Below, in pieces: positions 1-8,003 of a DNA stretch of 64,000 nt (positions within the stretch are counted from its first letter, which is position 1; each line of letters starts with the position of its first letter). Location: positions 12,235-76,234 of the forward strand of contig DAOULR010000001.1 of the NCBI GenBank assembly GCA_034419075.1, given 5' to 3'. The notes under the pieces were generated by a model. That model was not told the origin of the DNA. It did no database searches and saw only the letters and a program-made list of their open reading frames with translations. The stretch is from E44-bin88 sp034419075 (GTDB lineage Bacteria; Chloroflexota; Dehalococcoidia; Dehalococcoidales; BS750m-G39). The position numbers and the translations under genes were made by a program.

Positions 1-179
1 GCCGCGCCCAAGGCGCCGTCAGGCAGGCGGGTATCATTGAGCGCGAGGCGCCTATCCATATCTCGAACGTTATGCTGATATGTAATAAGTGCGATAAGCC
101 AGTCCGGGTCGGGTCGCGCTTTCTGGCCGATGGCCGTAAGGTCCGCTTCTGCCGGTCCTGTGGGGAGGTGGTTGATTAA
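1..179 (+). CDS. rplX: 50S ribosomal protein L24, C-terminal part
   Basis: The first 179 bases encode the last 58 residues of L24, an early-assembly protein of the large subunit that contacts 23S rRNA domain I. The reading frame (codons from base 3) gives the typical C-terminal segment with APIHISNVMLIC followed by a second Cys pair (CNKC ... CRSC), the zinc-ribbon-like form seen in many L24 proteins. The gene begins outside the window. Its TAA stop directly abuts the ATG of rplE, as expected in the spc operon. Identity is certain; only the N-terminus is missing. Confidence 0.95.
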   Translation, partial: RAQGAVRQAGIIEREAPIHISNVMLICNKCDKPVRVGSRFLADGRKVRFCRSCGEVVD

Positions 180-722
180 ATGTCGGCGCTTAAAGAGAAA
201 TATAAGGCCGAGGTCGTGCCCGAGCTAATGAAGAGCTACGGCTACAAGAACGTAATGCAGGTACCGCGCCTGGAGAAGGTGGTGCTTAATATCGGCCTGG
301 GCGAGGCGATACAGGACGCTAAGGCGCTGGAGTCGGCGGAGAAGGACCTGGCTGCCATTACGGGGCAGCACCCCATTACCACCCGTTCCAAAAAGTCTAT
401 CGCCGCCTTCCACTTAAGAGAGGGCATGACCATCGGGATGAAGGTGACGCTGCGCGGGGAGCGCATGTACCACTTCTTCGATAAGCTGGTAAACGTGGCC
501 TTGCCCCGAATACGCGAGTTTCACGGGGTCTCCCGCGATGCCTTCGACGGGCGGGGCAACTATACCCTGGGGTTTAAGGAGCAGGTCGCCTTCCCCGAAA
601 TAGATTACGATAAAATAGAAAAGGTGCGGGGGCTGGAGGTGTCAATCGGCACCACGGCTAAGACCGACGACGAAGGCAGGCAACTGCTGGAGATGTTGGG
701 TATGCCCTTTGTTCGAGACTAA
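180..722 (+). CDS. rplE: 50S ribosomal protein L5
   Basis: L5 binds 5S rRNA and helps form the central protuberance of the large subunit. The 180-residue product has the usual length and the conserved blocks: VPRLEKVVLNIGLGEA near the start, TRSKKSIAAFHLREG in the middle, and FPEIDYDKIEKVRGLEVSI near the end. The ATG follows the rplX stop with no gap, so expression is probably translationally coupled. It sits in the standard position between rplX and rpsN. Confidence 0.98.
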   Translation: MSALKEKYKAEVVPELMKSYGYKNVMQVPRLEKVVLNIGLGEAIQDAKALESAEKDLAAITGQHPITTRSKKSIAAFHLREGMTIGMKVTLRGERMYHFFDKLVNVALPRIREFHGVSRDAFDGRGNYTLGFKEQVAFPEIDYDKIEKVRGLEVSIGTTAKTDDEGRQLLEMLGMPFVRD

Positions 723-734
723 AACGGAGTAGGA

Positions 735-920
735 ATGGCCAAGAAGTCAAAAGTCGAAAAGTCAAAGCAATCGCCCAAATACAAGGTGCAGCAGCACAAC
801 CGCTGCCTGCTCTGTGGGCGACCCAGGGCCTATATTCGCAAGTTTGGCTTGTGCCGGATTTGCTTTAGAAAGTTAGCTCTGGCCGGGCAGATTCCCGGAG
901 TGAGAAAATCAAGCTGGTGA
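735..920 (+). CDS. rpsN: 30S ribosomal protein S14, zinc-binding short form (type Z)
   Basis: S14 is a small-subunit head protein. At 61 residues this is the short type Z form, with two CxxC pairs (CLLC and CRIC) forming a zinc knuckle and the conserved tail LALAGQIPGVRKSSW. An AACGGAGTAGG ribosome site precedes the ATG. The N-terminus is about ten residues longer and more Lys-rich than in many type Z proteins (MAKKSKVEKSKQSPKYKVQ), but another Met close to the core is not available. It lies between rplE and rpsH as in most Bacteria. Confidence 0.97.
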   Translation: MAKKSKVEKSKQSPKYKVQQHNRCLLCGRPRAYIRKFGLCRICFRKLALAGQIPGVRKSSW

Positions 921-927
921 AGTGGAT

Positions 928-1326
928 ATGACTATCTCTGACCCAATAGCCGATATGTTGACCAGAATACGCAACGCCATTATGGCGCGGCACGATTCCG
1001 TGCTGGTGCCGACGTCGAGAATGAAGCTGGCTATCGCCCGCATCCTTAAAAAAGAGGGCTTTATCGCCGAATACGAGGTGATGAAGAGCAAACCGCAACG
1101 GGCGATACGCATCCACCTCAGGTACGACGATAAGAATGAGTCCATCCTTTCCGGACTGGAGAGGGTGAGCAAGCCTGGCCTTCGGGTCTACGTGGGGCGG
1201 GACGAGATTGCCCGCGTTCACGGTGGCCTGGGCATCGCCATTCTCTCCACCTCTCAGGGCGTAATGACTGGACAGCAGGCCTGGAAAAAAGGAATCGGCG
1301 GAGAACTGCTATGTCACGTATGGTAA
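928..1326 (+). CDS. rpsH: 30S ribosomal protein S8
   Basis: S8 binds the central domain of 16S rRNA and is the translational repressor of the spc operon in E. coli. The start at ATG 928 gives MTISDPIADMLTRIRNA, the family's canonical opening; an in-frame GTG at 922 would add two residues (M-D) and cannot be excluded. The C-terminal signature GGLGIAILSTSQGVMT is present and the length (132 aa) is normal. It follows rpsN by a few bases and is followed by rplF. Confidence 0.97.
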   Translation: MTISDPIADMLTRIRNAIMARHDSVLVPTSRMKLAIARILKKEGFIAEYEVMKSKPQRAIRIHLRYDDKNESILSGLERVSKPGLRVYVGRDEIARVHGGLGIAILSTSQGVMTGQQAWKKGIGGELLCHVW

Positions 1327-1344
1327 TAAACAGGGGTGATAGCA

Positions 1345-1896
1345 ATGTCTAGAGTGGGCCTGATGCCGATAGAGGTGCCCGATGGAGTCAAGGTTGACCT
1401 CGGAGACACAGTCAAGGTGAGCGGCCCCAAGGGCGAACTCAGCCGCCGCTTTAACCCCGACATGAAAATAAAACTGAAGGATAACGTGCTCACGGTGTCG
1501 CGGCCCAGCGATAGTAAGGAACACCGCTCCCTGCACGGGCTGACGCGCAGCCTGCTGGCCAACATGGTGCAGGGGGTAACCACTGGCTTTGAGAAGCACC
1601 TCGACATCGTCGGGGTTGGCTACCGGGCGGAAAAGACGGGGGATAAGCTGACGCTGCGCATCGGCTATTCCCACCCCGTCGAGGTAACCCCTCTGCCTGG
1701 CCTGACGCTGGACGTGGAGGGGGGCAATCACATCAAGGTCAGCGGCATCGATAAAGAGGTCGTCGGCGAGATGGCCGCCGAAATCAGAGCCATCCGCCCG
1801 CCCGACCCCTATAAGGGTAAGGGCATCAGATATACCGGTGAGATTGTCCACCTCAAGGCGGGCAAGGCCGGTAAAGCGATAGGTCAGAAGGTATAA
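1345..1896 (+). CDS. rplF: 50S ribosomal protein L6
   Basis: L6 lies near the factor-binding site of the large subunit. The product starts MSRVGLMPIEVPDGV and contains the C-terminal L6 signature (RPPDPYKGKGIRYTGE). I chose ATG 1345 because AGGGGTGA lies five bases upstream, and because the upstream in-frame GTG at 1336 would add the non-conserved residues M-I-A. The TAA stop shares one base with the rplR start (TAATG), indicating coupled translation. Confidence 0.97.
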   Translation: MSRVGLMPIEVPDGVKVDLGDTVKVSGPKGELSRRFNPDMKIKLKDNVLTVSRPSDSKEHRSLHGLTRSLLANMVQGVTTGFEKHLDIVGVGYRAEKTGDKLTLRIGYSHPVEVTPLPGLTLDVEGGNHIKVSGIDKEVVGEMAAEIRAIRPPDPYKGKGIRYTGEIVHLKAGKAGKAIGQKV

Positions 1897-2261
1897 TGGT
1901 TAAAGGTGGAACCAGAGCAGCCAGAGTAAGAAGGCACGCCCGGGTCAGGGCCAAGATGAAGGGCACTGCGGCTAGCCCGCGGCTCTGCGTTTTTCGCAGC
2001 CTGAACCACATCTATGCCCAGGTCATCGATGACGAGAAGGGGCATACACTGGTGACGGCTTCGACGCTTGACCAGGAGATAAAGCCCAGTGTCAACGGCA
2101 AAGCCAAGTCGGCCAGGGCGGGGCTGGTCGGCACCCTGGTGGCCAAGCGTGCCCTGGATAAAGGCATAAAACAGGTCGTTTTCGACCGTGGCGGCTACAA
2201 ATATCACGGGCGGATTAAGGCCCTGGCCGAGGCGGCCCGTGAGGCCGGACTCAAGTTTTAG
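1896..2261 (+). CDS. rplR: 50S ribosomal protein L18
   Basis: L18 binds 5S rRNA together with L5 and L25. The 121-residue protein has the Arg/Lys-rich N-terminal arm (RAARVRRHARVRAKMKG), the core PRLCVFRSLNHIYAQVIDD, and the C-terminal FDRGGYKYHGRIKALAEAAR typical of the family. Its ATG overlaps the rplF stop by one base. Length and order (rplF-rplR-rpsE) are standard. Confidence 0.98.
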   Translation: MVKGGTRAARVRRHARVRAKMKGTAASPRLCVFRSLNHIYAQVIDDEKGHTLVTASTLDQEIKPSVNGKAKSARAGLVGTLVAKRALDKGIKQVVFDRGGYKYHGRIKALAEAAREAGLKF

Positions 2262-2278
2262 GGGGAGTTTTAGCCGAA

Positions 2279-2821
2279 GTGAAAGGACCCATAAGCAAGA
2301 TAGACCCGACCGAGCTGACGCTAAACGATAAGCTGGTCTACATCAACCGCGTGACCAAGGTGGTGAAGGGGGGCAAACGCCTAAGCTTCAGCGCCCTGGC
2401 GGTGACCGGCGACGGTAACGGCATCGTGGGCATCGGCGTGGGCAAGGCTAACACCGTGCCCGAAGCCATCAGCAAGGCCAACGCCATCGCCCGCAAGAAC
2501 CTGCTCAAGGTGCCTTTGAGCGGGACGACTATCCCCTACGAAATAACGGTCAAGTTCAGCGCCGCCAAGGTACTACTGAAACCCGCCGCCCCGGGCACGG
2601 GTATTATTGCTGGGGGCAGCATACGGGCGGTGGTGGAGGCGGCTGGCATCAAGGATATTCTGACCAAGTCGCTGGGAAGCGCCAACCGCATTAACACGGC
2701 TAAGGCGACCATAGTTGCCCTCAGCCAGCTTAAGGTTCCCGAAAAGGAGATAGCTAGGCGGCAGACCGGTATCGAGCCTGGTGAAGACAAGGAGGTTGAG
2801 GAGGAGGTCGTCGGTGGCTAA
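2279..2821 (+). CDS. rpsE: 30S ribosomal protein S5
   Basis: S5 acts in decoding accuracy and translocation. The product (180 aa, GTG start) contains the double-stranded-RNA-binding-like block LVYINRVTKVVKGGKRLSF and the glycine-rich signature GNGIVGIGVGKANTVPEAI, followed by the usual C-terminal half (VLLKPAAPGTGIIAGG). A GGGGGAG element just upstream supports the GTG at 2279. The acidic tail (EPGEDKEVEEEVVGG) is somewhat longer than average. The last eight bases overlap the rpmD start. Confidence 0.97.
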   Translation: MKGPISKIDPTELTLNDKLVYINRVTKVVKGGKRLSFSALAVTGDGNGIVGIGVGKANTVPEAISKANAIARKNLLKVPLSGTTIPYEITVKFSAAKVLLKPAAPGTGIIAGGSIRAVVEAAGIKDILTKSLGSANRINTAKATIVALSQLKVPEKEIARRQTGIEPGEDKEVEEEVVGG

Positions 2822-2996
2822 GCTGCGGGTAACCCTGATTAAGAGCGGCATCGGCTATGCCCAGGACCAGAAGAAAACGTTAAAGGCCCTGGGGCTTAAC
2901 CGCTTAAATAAGAGCATGGTGCATAACGACAACTCCTCAATACGCGGTATGCTCGATAAAGTGAAGCACCTGGTTAAGGTGGAGGAAGCCAACTGA
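2814..2996 (+). CDS. rpmD: 50S ribosomal protein L30
   Basis: L30 is a small large-subunit protein. With the GTG at 2814 the product is MAKLRVTLIKSGIGYAQDQK..., 60 residues, matching the family in length and in the LKALGLNRLNKSMVHND signature. A longer in-frame opening exists upstream inside rpsE but adds an unrelated Arg-rich stretch, so I rejected it. GAGGAGG at 2800-2807 serves as ribosome site. The start overlaps the end of rpsE and the stop overlaps the rplO start (TGATG). Confidence 0.95.
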   Translation: MAKLRVTLIKSGIGYAQDQKKTLKALGLNRLNKSMVHNDNSSIRGMLDKVKHLVKVEEAN

Positions 2997-3460
2997 TGTT
3001 ACAGGAGAAACTTTCACCCTCTCCCGGCTCCAAGAAAGACCGCAAGAGAGTGGGCCGTGGGGATGGCAGCGGTAACGGCACCTATTCGGGACGGGGCTCG
3101 AAAGGGCAGAAGTCCCGTGCTGGTTACAAGATGCGCCCTGGCTTTGAGGGGGGGCAGTTACCCTTAATCAAGCGCCTACCGCGTAAGCGCGGCTTCACCA
3201 ACCCCTTTAAAGTGGACTACAGTCTGGTGAGGCTGGATAAGCTCAGCGTTTTCGAGCCCGACAGCGAGGTGACGCCAGAGAAGCTGATGGCCGCAGGTAT
3301 AATAAAATCGTTGAAGAACCCGGTTAAGATTCTGGCCGGCGGCGAAATCAAACACGCCCTGACGGTGAAGGCCAACAAGTTTTCGGCGGCGGCTAAGGCC
3401 AAGATAGAAGCCGCCGGCGGCAAAGCCGAGGAGGTGGGCAGTGGCCCAGAAGCAAAGTAG
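2996..3460 (+). CDS. rplO: 50S ribosomal protein L15
   Basis: L15 is a late-assembly protein of the large subunit. The 154-residue product shows the glycine/arginine-rich N-terminal extension (KDRKRVGRGDGSGNGTYSGR), the KRLPRKRGFTNPF block, and the C-terminal L15 signature region ending in an Ala/Lys-rich helix (KFSAAAKAKIEAAGGKAE). GGAGGAAG lies upstream. The 3' end overlaps secY by 20 bases, the usual coupling in this operon. Confidence 0.97.
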   Translation: MLQEKLSPSPGSKKDRKRVGRGDGSGNGTYSGRGSKGQKSRAGYKMRPGFEGGQLPLIKRLPRKRGFTNPFKVDYSLVRLDKLSVFEPDSEVTPEKLMAAGIIKSLKNPVKILAGGEIKHALTVKANKFSAAAKAKIEAAGGKAEEVGSGPEAK

Positions 3461-4751
3461 ACCGCGACTGCTGCAGGCCATGATTGACGCCTTCAGTCTG
3501 CCCGATTTGAGGCGGCGGATTCTGATTACCATCGGCATCCTCATCATCTTCCGCTTCATCGCGCACGTACCCCTGCCCGGGGTTGACCTTGATGCCCTGA
3601 AAGAGCTGTTCGAGAGCAACGCCCTGCTGGGTATGCTCAACATGTTCAGCGGCGGTGCTATGAAGAGCTTAAGCGTGGCGGCAATGGGGGTATATCCTTA
3701 TATCACGGCCTCCATCGTGATGACGCTGCTGGTGCCCATCATCCCCAAGCTGAGAGAGATTTCCCAGGAAGGGGAGGCGGGCCGGGACCGGATTAACCGC
3801 ATTACCCACTGGCTGACCGTCCCCCTGGCCGGGCTTTCTGGCTACGGGCAGTTGGTCTACTTCCAGCACCAGGGCGTCATCGGCAGCACCGCCATCTTGC
3901 CCATGATAGCCATGATAGTGTCGATGATAGCCGGCACCATGTTCCTGGTCTGGCTGGGCGAACGTATCACCGAGCACGGCATCGGCAATGGGGTATCCAT
4001 AATCATTTTTGCCGGCATTGTCGCCGGCTATTGGGAAACGGCGGGAAATCTGTTCCTGACGGCGGAGCAAAATCTTTGGGGTGTGGCTGTTTTTGTTCTG
4101 ATCGCTTTAGCCACCGTCGTCTTTATCGTCTATTTTACCGAAGCCCACCGCCGCGTCCCCGTCCAGTATTCACGGAGCGTCTTTCGCGGCGGGCGTATGT
4201 ACCGGCAGGCGGGCTCGACCCATATCCCCTTAAGGGTAAACACGGCGGGGATGATACCTCTTATCTTCGCCATGTCTCTGGTCATCTTCCCCGGCGTGGT
4301 GGCCAGCTACTTTATGAATCCGGCGGGTTCCGACCCTAACTTTGCCAACACGATATATAACCTGTTTAACGCTAGCAACGTTTTCTACTGGGGGCTCTAT
4401 TTCCTGCTCACCATTGGTTTTGCCTTCTTCTACACCATGGTCATCTTTGAGCAGCAGGACCTGCCCAATGCCCTGCAGCGGCAGGGAGGGTTTATCCCCG
4501 GCATCAGGCCGGGACCGCATACTAAGGAATATCTGGACGGGGTGATAAAGCGCATTACCTGGGCCGGGGCTTTGTTCCTGGCTATAGTGGCCATAATGCC
4601 CTTTATCATCCAGCTTGTCAGCGGCATATCGGGAACGCAGGTACAGCTGTCCAGCATGGGTATGCTTATCGTCGTCGGTGTGGTTTTGGACACTATGAAG
4701 CAGATGGAGGCGCAGCTGGTGATGCGGCGCTATGAGGGGTTCATTAAATAG
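3441..4751 (+). CDS. secY: Protein translocase channel subunit SecY
   Basis: SecY forms the protein-conducting channel of the cytoplasmic membrane with SecE and SecG. The 436-residue protein has about ten hydrophobic segments, the N-terminal signature RFIAHVPLPGVD, the plug region GMLNMFSGGAMKSLSVAAMG, the cytoplasmic loop RRVPVQYSR and the C-terminal QLVMRRYEGFIK. The GTG start lies within the end of rplO, with GAGGAGGTGGG upstream. Placement between rplO and adk is classical. No odd features. Confidence 0.98.
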   Translation: MAQKQSRPRLLQAMIDAFSLPDLRRRILITIGILIIFRFIAHVPLPGVDLDALKELFESNALLGMLNMFSGGAMKSLSVAAMGVYPYITASIVMTLLVPIIPKLREISQEGEAGRDRINRITHWLTVPLAGLSGYGQLVYFQHQGVIGSTAILPMIAMIVSMIAGTMFLVWLGERITEHGIGNGVSIIIFAGIVAGYWETAGNLFLTAEQNLWGVAVFVLIALATVVFIVYFTEAHRRVPVQYSRSVFRGGRMYRQAGSTHIPLRVNTAGMIPLIFAMSLVIFPGVVASYFMNPAGSDPNFANTIYNLFNASNVFYWGLYFLLTIGFAFFYTMVIFEQQDLPNALQRQGGFIPGIRPGPHTKEYLDGVIKRITWAGALFLAIVAIMPFIIQLVSGISGTQVQLSSMGMLIVVGVVLDTMKQMEAQLVMRRYEGFIK

Positions 4752-4756
4752 GGAGA

Positions 4757-5413
4757 ATGGTGTATATTGTCTTTCTGGGAGCCCCAGGCGCGGGCAAGGG
4801 AACACAAGCCGCCAGTGTGGCGCGCAGGTTGAAGCTGGACTATATCGCTACCGGTGACCTGTTTCGGCAGGCGTTGGAGCGGGGGACCGAGCTGGGCTTA
4901 AAGGCGAAGTCCTATATGGAGAATGGGGTGCTGGTCCCCGACCAGATAACGATAGATATGGTTCTGGAGAGGCTTTCGGCTCCAGATAGTGGGGGAGGGG
5001 CGGTCTTCGACGGCTTTCCCCGCAATCTGAAGCAGGCAGAGGCTCTGGATGAAGCCCTGGCTCGTCAGGGCAAATCAATAGATAAGGTGGTGTACATTAA
5101 GGTATCGGAGGCGGAGGTGTTAAAACGCTTAAGCGGGCGGCGGGTCTGCCGAGTTTGTCAGGCACCCTACCACCTCACCGATTCCCCTCCCAAGGTGGAG
5201 GGGCGGTGTGACCAGTGCGGCGGCGAGCTCTATCAGCGCCCCGACGATACCGAGGAGAGCATTAAAAAGCGGCTGGAGGTCTACTCGAATGAGACCGCTC
5301 CGCTTATCGACTATTACCGCCGGGACGGCAAGCTGCTGGAGATAGCCGGCGAGGGAGGTGTCAAAGTGGTGGGGGAGAGGATAGTTGCTGCCCTGGGTGG
5401 AGAACGTTTATAG
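4757..5413 (+). CDS. adk: Adenylate kinase, zinc-containing long form
   Basis: Adenylate kinase interconverts ATP + AMP and 2 ADP. The P-loop GAPGAGKGT lies at the N-terminus, and DGFPRNLKQAEAL is the AMP-binding segment. The long LID carries four cysteines (CRVC ... CDQC), the zinc-binding LID found in Gram-positive-like and thermophilic enzymes. Length (218 aa) is normal. GGGAGA precedes the ATG. It follows secY by five bases and precedes map, a conserved secY-adk-map arrangement that links nucleotide balance to translation and export. Confidence 0.97.
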   Translation: MVYIVFLGAPGAGKGTQAASVARRLKLDYIATGDLFRQALERGTELGLKAKSYMENGVLVPDQITIDMVLERLSAPDSGGGAVFDGFPRNLKQAEALDEALARQGKSIDKVVYIKVSEAEVLKRLSGRRVCRVCQAPYHLTDSPPKVEGRCDQCGGELYQRPDDTEESIKKRLEVYSNETAPLIDYYRRDGKLLEIAGEGGVKVVGERIVAALGGERL

Positions 5414-5417
5414 TTAA

Positions 5418-6182
5418 ATGAGTATCATTATTAAGTCGGAGCGAGAGATTGCTCTGATGCGCCAGGCGGGGAGGATTGTCAGCACGGTGCTTGACATCCT
5501 GAGCCGAAGGGTGAAAGCGGGTATGAAAACGAAGGAACTGGATATAATCGCCGCTAAAGAGGCGGAGAAGCTGGGGGGTACCCCCTCCTTTAAGGGATAT
5601 CGGGGGTTCCCGGCCAACTTGTGCGTCTCGGTAAACGAAGAGGTGGTGCACGGCATACCTGGCGAGCGCATTTTGCGCCAAGGTGATATAGTATCACTAG
5701 ACTTCGGCGCTATCTATAATGGTTTTCACGGCGACGGCGCCGTTACGGTGGGGGTGGGGGAGATAGACCCGAAGGCAAGGGAGCTTATGGAGACGACCAA
5801 GGGAGCTTTGGTGGCGGGTATCGCCGCCGCCCACGCCGGAGCCAGGCTGGGCGATGTTTCGGCGGCCATACAGGGCTATGCCGAGGGGAAGGACTATTCG
5901 GTGGTGCGCGAGTATACCGGGCACGGTATCGGGCGTGAGATGCACGAAGAGCCACAGATACCCAACTTCGGGGTGGTGGGGACGGGGCCGGTGTTAAAAA
6001 AGGGCATGACCATTGCCCTGGAGCCGATGTTAAATGCGGGCGACTGGCATACCCGGCTCGGCAGCGACCAGTGGACGGTGCTGACCGCCGATGGTAGTCT
6101 TTCCGCCCACTTTGAACATACGATTGCTATTGCTGGCGAGGAAGCCGAGGTGCTTACCGCCAGAGAAGGAGTTTATGCCTAA
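5418..6182 (+). CDS. map: Type I methionine aminopeptidase
   Basis: Removes the initiator Met from new proteins whose second residue is small. The 254-residue pita-bread fold shows the metal-ligand segments LDFGAIYNGFHGDGAV (two Asp), YTGHGIGREMHEEPQIPN (His), ALEPMLNAG (Glu) and FEHTIAI (Glu). There is no N-terminal zinc-finger extension, so this is type Ia. It starts four bases after adk and its last eight bases overlap infA. Confidence 0.97.
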   Translation: MSIIIKSEREIALMRQAGRIVSTVLDILSRRVKAGMKTKELDIIAAKEAEKLGGTPSFKGYRGFPANLCVSVNEEVVHGIPGERILRQGDIVSLDFGAIYNGFHGDGAVTVGVGEIDPKARELMETTKGALVAGIAAAHAGARLGDVSAAIQGYAEGKDYSVVREYTGHGIGREMHEEPQIPNFGVVGTGPVLKKGMTIALEPMLNAGDWHTRLGSDQWTVLTADGSLSAHFEHTIAIAGEEAEVLTAREGVYA

Positions 6183-6393
6183 GAAGGAGGCCATTGAGGT
6201 CGAAGGTACGGTGGTCGAGCCCCTGCCTAACGCCATGTTCCGGGTCGAGCTGCCTGACGGCCACAAGGTTCTGGCCCACATCTCGGGCAAAATAAGATTG
6301 CATTACATCAGAATCCTGCCTGGGGATAAGGTCCTGGTGGAGCTTTCCCCCTACGACCTGAGCCGCGGGCGGATTACCTATCGCTTTAAGTAG
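6175..6393 (+). CDS. infA: Translation initiation factor IF-1
   Basis: IF-1 occupies the ribosomal A site during initiation. From ATG 6175 the protein is 72 residues, MPKKEAIEVEGTVVEPLPN..., with the OB-fold core FRVELPDGHKVLAHISGKI and the end YDLSRGRITYRFK. AGAAGGAG directly upstream inside map fixes this start; a longer in-frame reading would add unrelated residues encoded within map. Position between map and rpmJ is conserved. Confidence 0.97.
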   Translation: MPKKEAIEVEGTVVEPLPNAMFRVELPDGHKVLAHISGKIRLHYIRILPGDKVLVELSPYDLSRGRITYRFK

Positions 6394-6407
6394 TGCGGGG
6401 ATGAGTT

Positions 6408-6521
6408 ATGAAAGTAAGAGCTTCAGTCAGAAAGATATGTGAAAAGTGCAAGATAGTGAAGCGGCGTGGGGTGGTCAGGGTTATCTGTTCCAACCCCAAG
6501 CATAAGCAGAGGCAGGGCTAA
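6408..6521 (+). CDS. rpmJ: 50S ribosomal protein L36
   Basis: A 37-residue protein, the smallest of the large subunit, read directly from the sequence: it begins MKVRASVRKICEKCKIVKRR and ends with NPKHKQRQG before TAA. The zinc site is CxxC followed by Cys and a downstream His (CEKC ... C ... H), the zinc-containing L36 form. It lies in its normal place between infA and rpsM. A GCGGGGATGAG stretch precedes the start. Confidence 0.96.
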   Translation: MKVRASVRKICEKCKIVKRRGVVRVICSNPKHKQRQG

Positions 6522-6544
6522 GCCTTGCTGGAGGAGGCTTGTAG

Positions 6545-6934
6545 ATGGCGCGTATAGCCGGAGTTGATATACCGAAAAACAAGCAGGTCTTGTTCTCGCT
6601 GCAGTATATCTATGGCATCGGCCCTTCCCTAAGCCATAAGATTCTGGCCCAGGCCAAGGTCGACCCCTATACCAAAGTCAGCGACCTGGCCGAGGAAGAG
6701 GTCAACCGCCTGCGCGAGATTATCGACCGCGAACATAATGTCGAGGGCGAACTACGCAAAGAAGTCGACCTCAACATCAAACGCCTCATCGAAATCGGCA
6801 GCTACCGGGGCACCAGACACCGCCACGGGCTGCCGGTGAGGGGGCAGCGCACCCGCACCAATGCCCGCGCCAAGCGTGGTGCCCGCAAGACGGTAGCCGG
6901 TAGGGGGCAGCGGCGCGGCATGACCAAGAAGTAG
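6545..6934 (+). CDS. rpsM: 30S ribosomal protein S13
   Basis: S13 sits in the small-subunit head and contacts the P-site tRNA and the B1 bridges. The 129-residue product has the helix-two-turn-helix opening MARIAGVDIPKNKQV, the core YIYGIGPSLSHKIL, and the basic tail RGTRHRHGLPVRGQRT plus RTNARAKRGARKTVAG. GGAGGAGG is upstream of the ATG. Genes rpsM-rpsK-rpsD-rpoA-rplQ form the alpha operon. Confidence 0.98.
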   Translation: MARIAGVDIPKNKQVLFSLQYIYGIGPSLSHKILAQAKVDPYTKVSDLAEEEVNRLREIIDREHNVEGELRKEVDLNIKRLIEIGSYRGTRHRHGLPVRGQRTRTNARAKRGARKTVAGRGQRRGMTKK

Positions 6935-6959
6935 TTGAGCTTGTCAGAGGAGAGATAGT

Positions 6960-7352
6960 ATGGCACAGAAGAAACGCAGCAAAGCCAGAAGGCGGGAGAA
7001 GAAGTCCGTACCGACAGGTAGGGCTTATATCCAGTCCAGCTTTAATAACACCATAGTCACCCTTACCGACCCCCAGGGCAATGTTATCGCCTGGGGCAGC
7101 TCGGGTTCGGCGCGCTTTAAGGGTTCGCGCAAGGGCACCCCTTATGCGGCGCAGCTGGCCGCCCGCGACGCGGTGCGCAAGGGTATGGAGCACGGTTTGC
7201 GCCAGGTTGAGGTCTTCGTTAAGGGGCCGGGCAGTGGCCGCGAGGCGGCCATTCGTTCCCTACAGGCTTCAGGGCTTAACGTTACCAGCATCCGGGACGT
7301 AACCCCGATACCGCATAACGGCTGTAGGCCGCGCAAGAGGAGGCGGGTCTAA
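6960..7352 (+). CDS. rpsK: 30S ribosomal protein S11
   Basis: S11 forms part of the platform of the small subunit, near the E site. The 130-residue protein contains AYIQSSFNNTIVTLTDPQGN, the GSGREAAIRSLQASGL segment and the C-terminal signature IRDVTPIPHNGCRPRKRRRV. GAGGAGA lies upstream of the ATG. Its TAA is followed immediately by the rpsD ATG. Confidence 0.98.
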   Translation: MAQKKRSKARRREKKSVPTGRAYIQSSFNNTIVTLTDPQGNVIAWGSSGSARFKGSRKGTPYAAQLAARDAVRKGMEHGLRQVEVFVKGPGSGREAAIRSLQASGLNVTSIRDVTPIPHNGCRPRKRRRV

Positions 7353-7979
7353 ATGGCCAGATACGCATCGGCCGTTTGTCGCCTCTGTAGGCGCAGCGGC
7401 GAGAAGTTAATGCTCAAGGGCAGTCGCTGCTTCACCCCCAAGTGTGCCTTCGAACGGCGCGCCAAGCCGCCGGGGCAACAGCCCATTCGGCGGCGGCGGC
7501 TCTCCGACCGGGGGGGACAGCTTAGAGAGAAGCAGAAAGCCCGCTACAGCTACGGCATGATGGAAAGGCAGTTCCGCCGTCTCTTCGGGGAGGCGGAAAG
7601 GCAGATAGGTATCACCGGCGAGAACCTCTTGGTGCTTTTAGAAAGACGGCTGGATAACGTCGTCTATCGGCTGGGGTTCGCCGATTCACGCGCCCAGGCC
7701 CGCCAGGTGGTCCAGCACGGGCATATTATCATAAACGGGCACAAGAACGATGTGCCTTCATCTCTGGTCAAGGAAGGCGACGTCATCGGCTGGAAGAAGA
7801 GCAGCACCAAGAGCAACTATTACCAGCAGGTTGCCGCCGCTATCGAAAGCAAGGTTATCCCCAGCTGGTTGAGTCTGGACGGGGAAAATCTGGTGGGTCG
7901 GGTCTTGTCTGTGCCCACCCCTGAAGATGTCGAGGCCAAATTCCAGGGGCAGAGCATAGTCGAGTTCTATTCACGGTAA
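7353..7979 (+). CDS. rpsD: 30S ribosomal protein S4, zinc-finger form
   Basis: S4 is a primary 16S rRNA-binding protein and, in E. coli, the regulator of the alpha operon. The N-terminal part carries four cysteines (CRLC ... CFTPKC) of the zinc-binding S4 type. The S4 RNA-binding domain follows (LERRLDNVVYRLGFADSR, then ARQVVQHGHIIING). Length 208 aa is normal. The start abuts the rpsK stop. Confidence 0.98.
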   Translation: MARYASAVCRLCRRSGEKLMLKGSRCFTPKCAFERRAKPPGQQPIRRRRLSDRGGQLREKQKARYSYGMMERQFRRLFGEAERQIGITGENLLVLLERRLDNVVYRLGFADSRAQARQVVQHGHIIINGHKNDVPSSLVKEGDVIGWKKSSTKSNYYQQVAAAIESKVIPSWLSLDGENLVGRVLSVPTPEDVEAKFQGQSIVEFYSR

Positions 7980-8003
7980 GTCACCTGATAGGGAGGTAGC
8001 ACA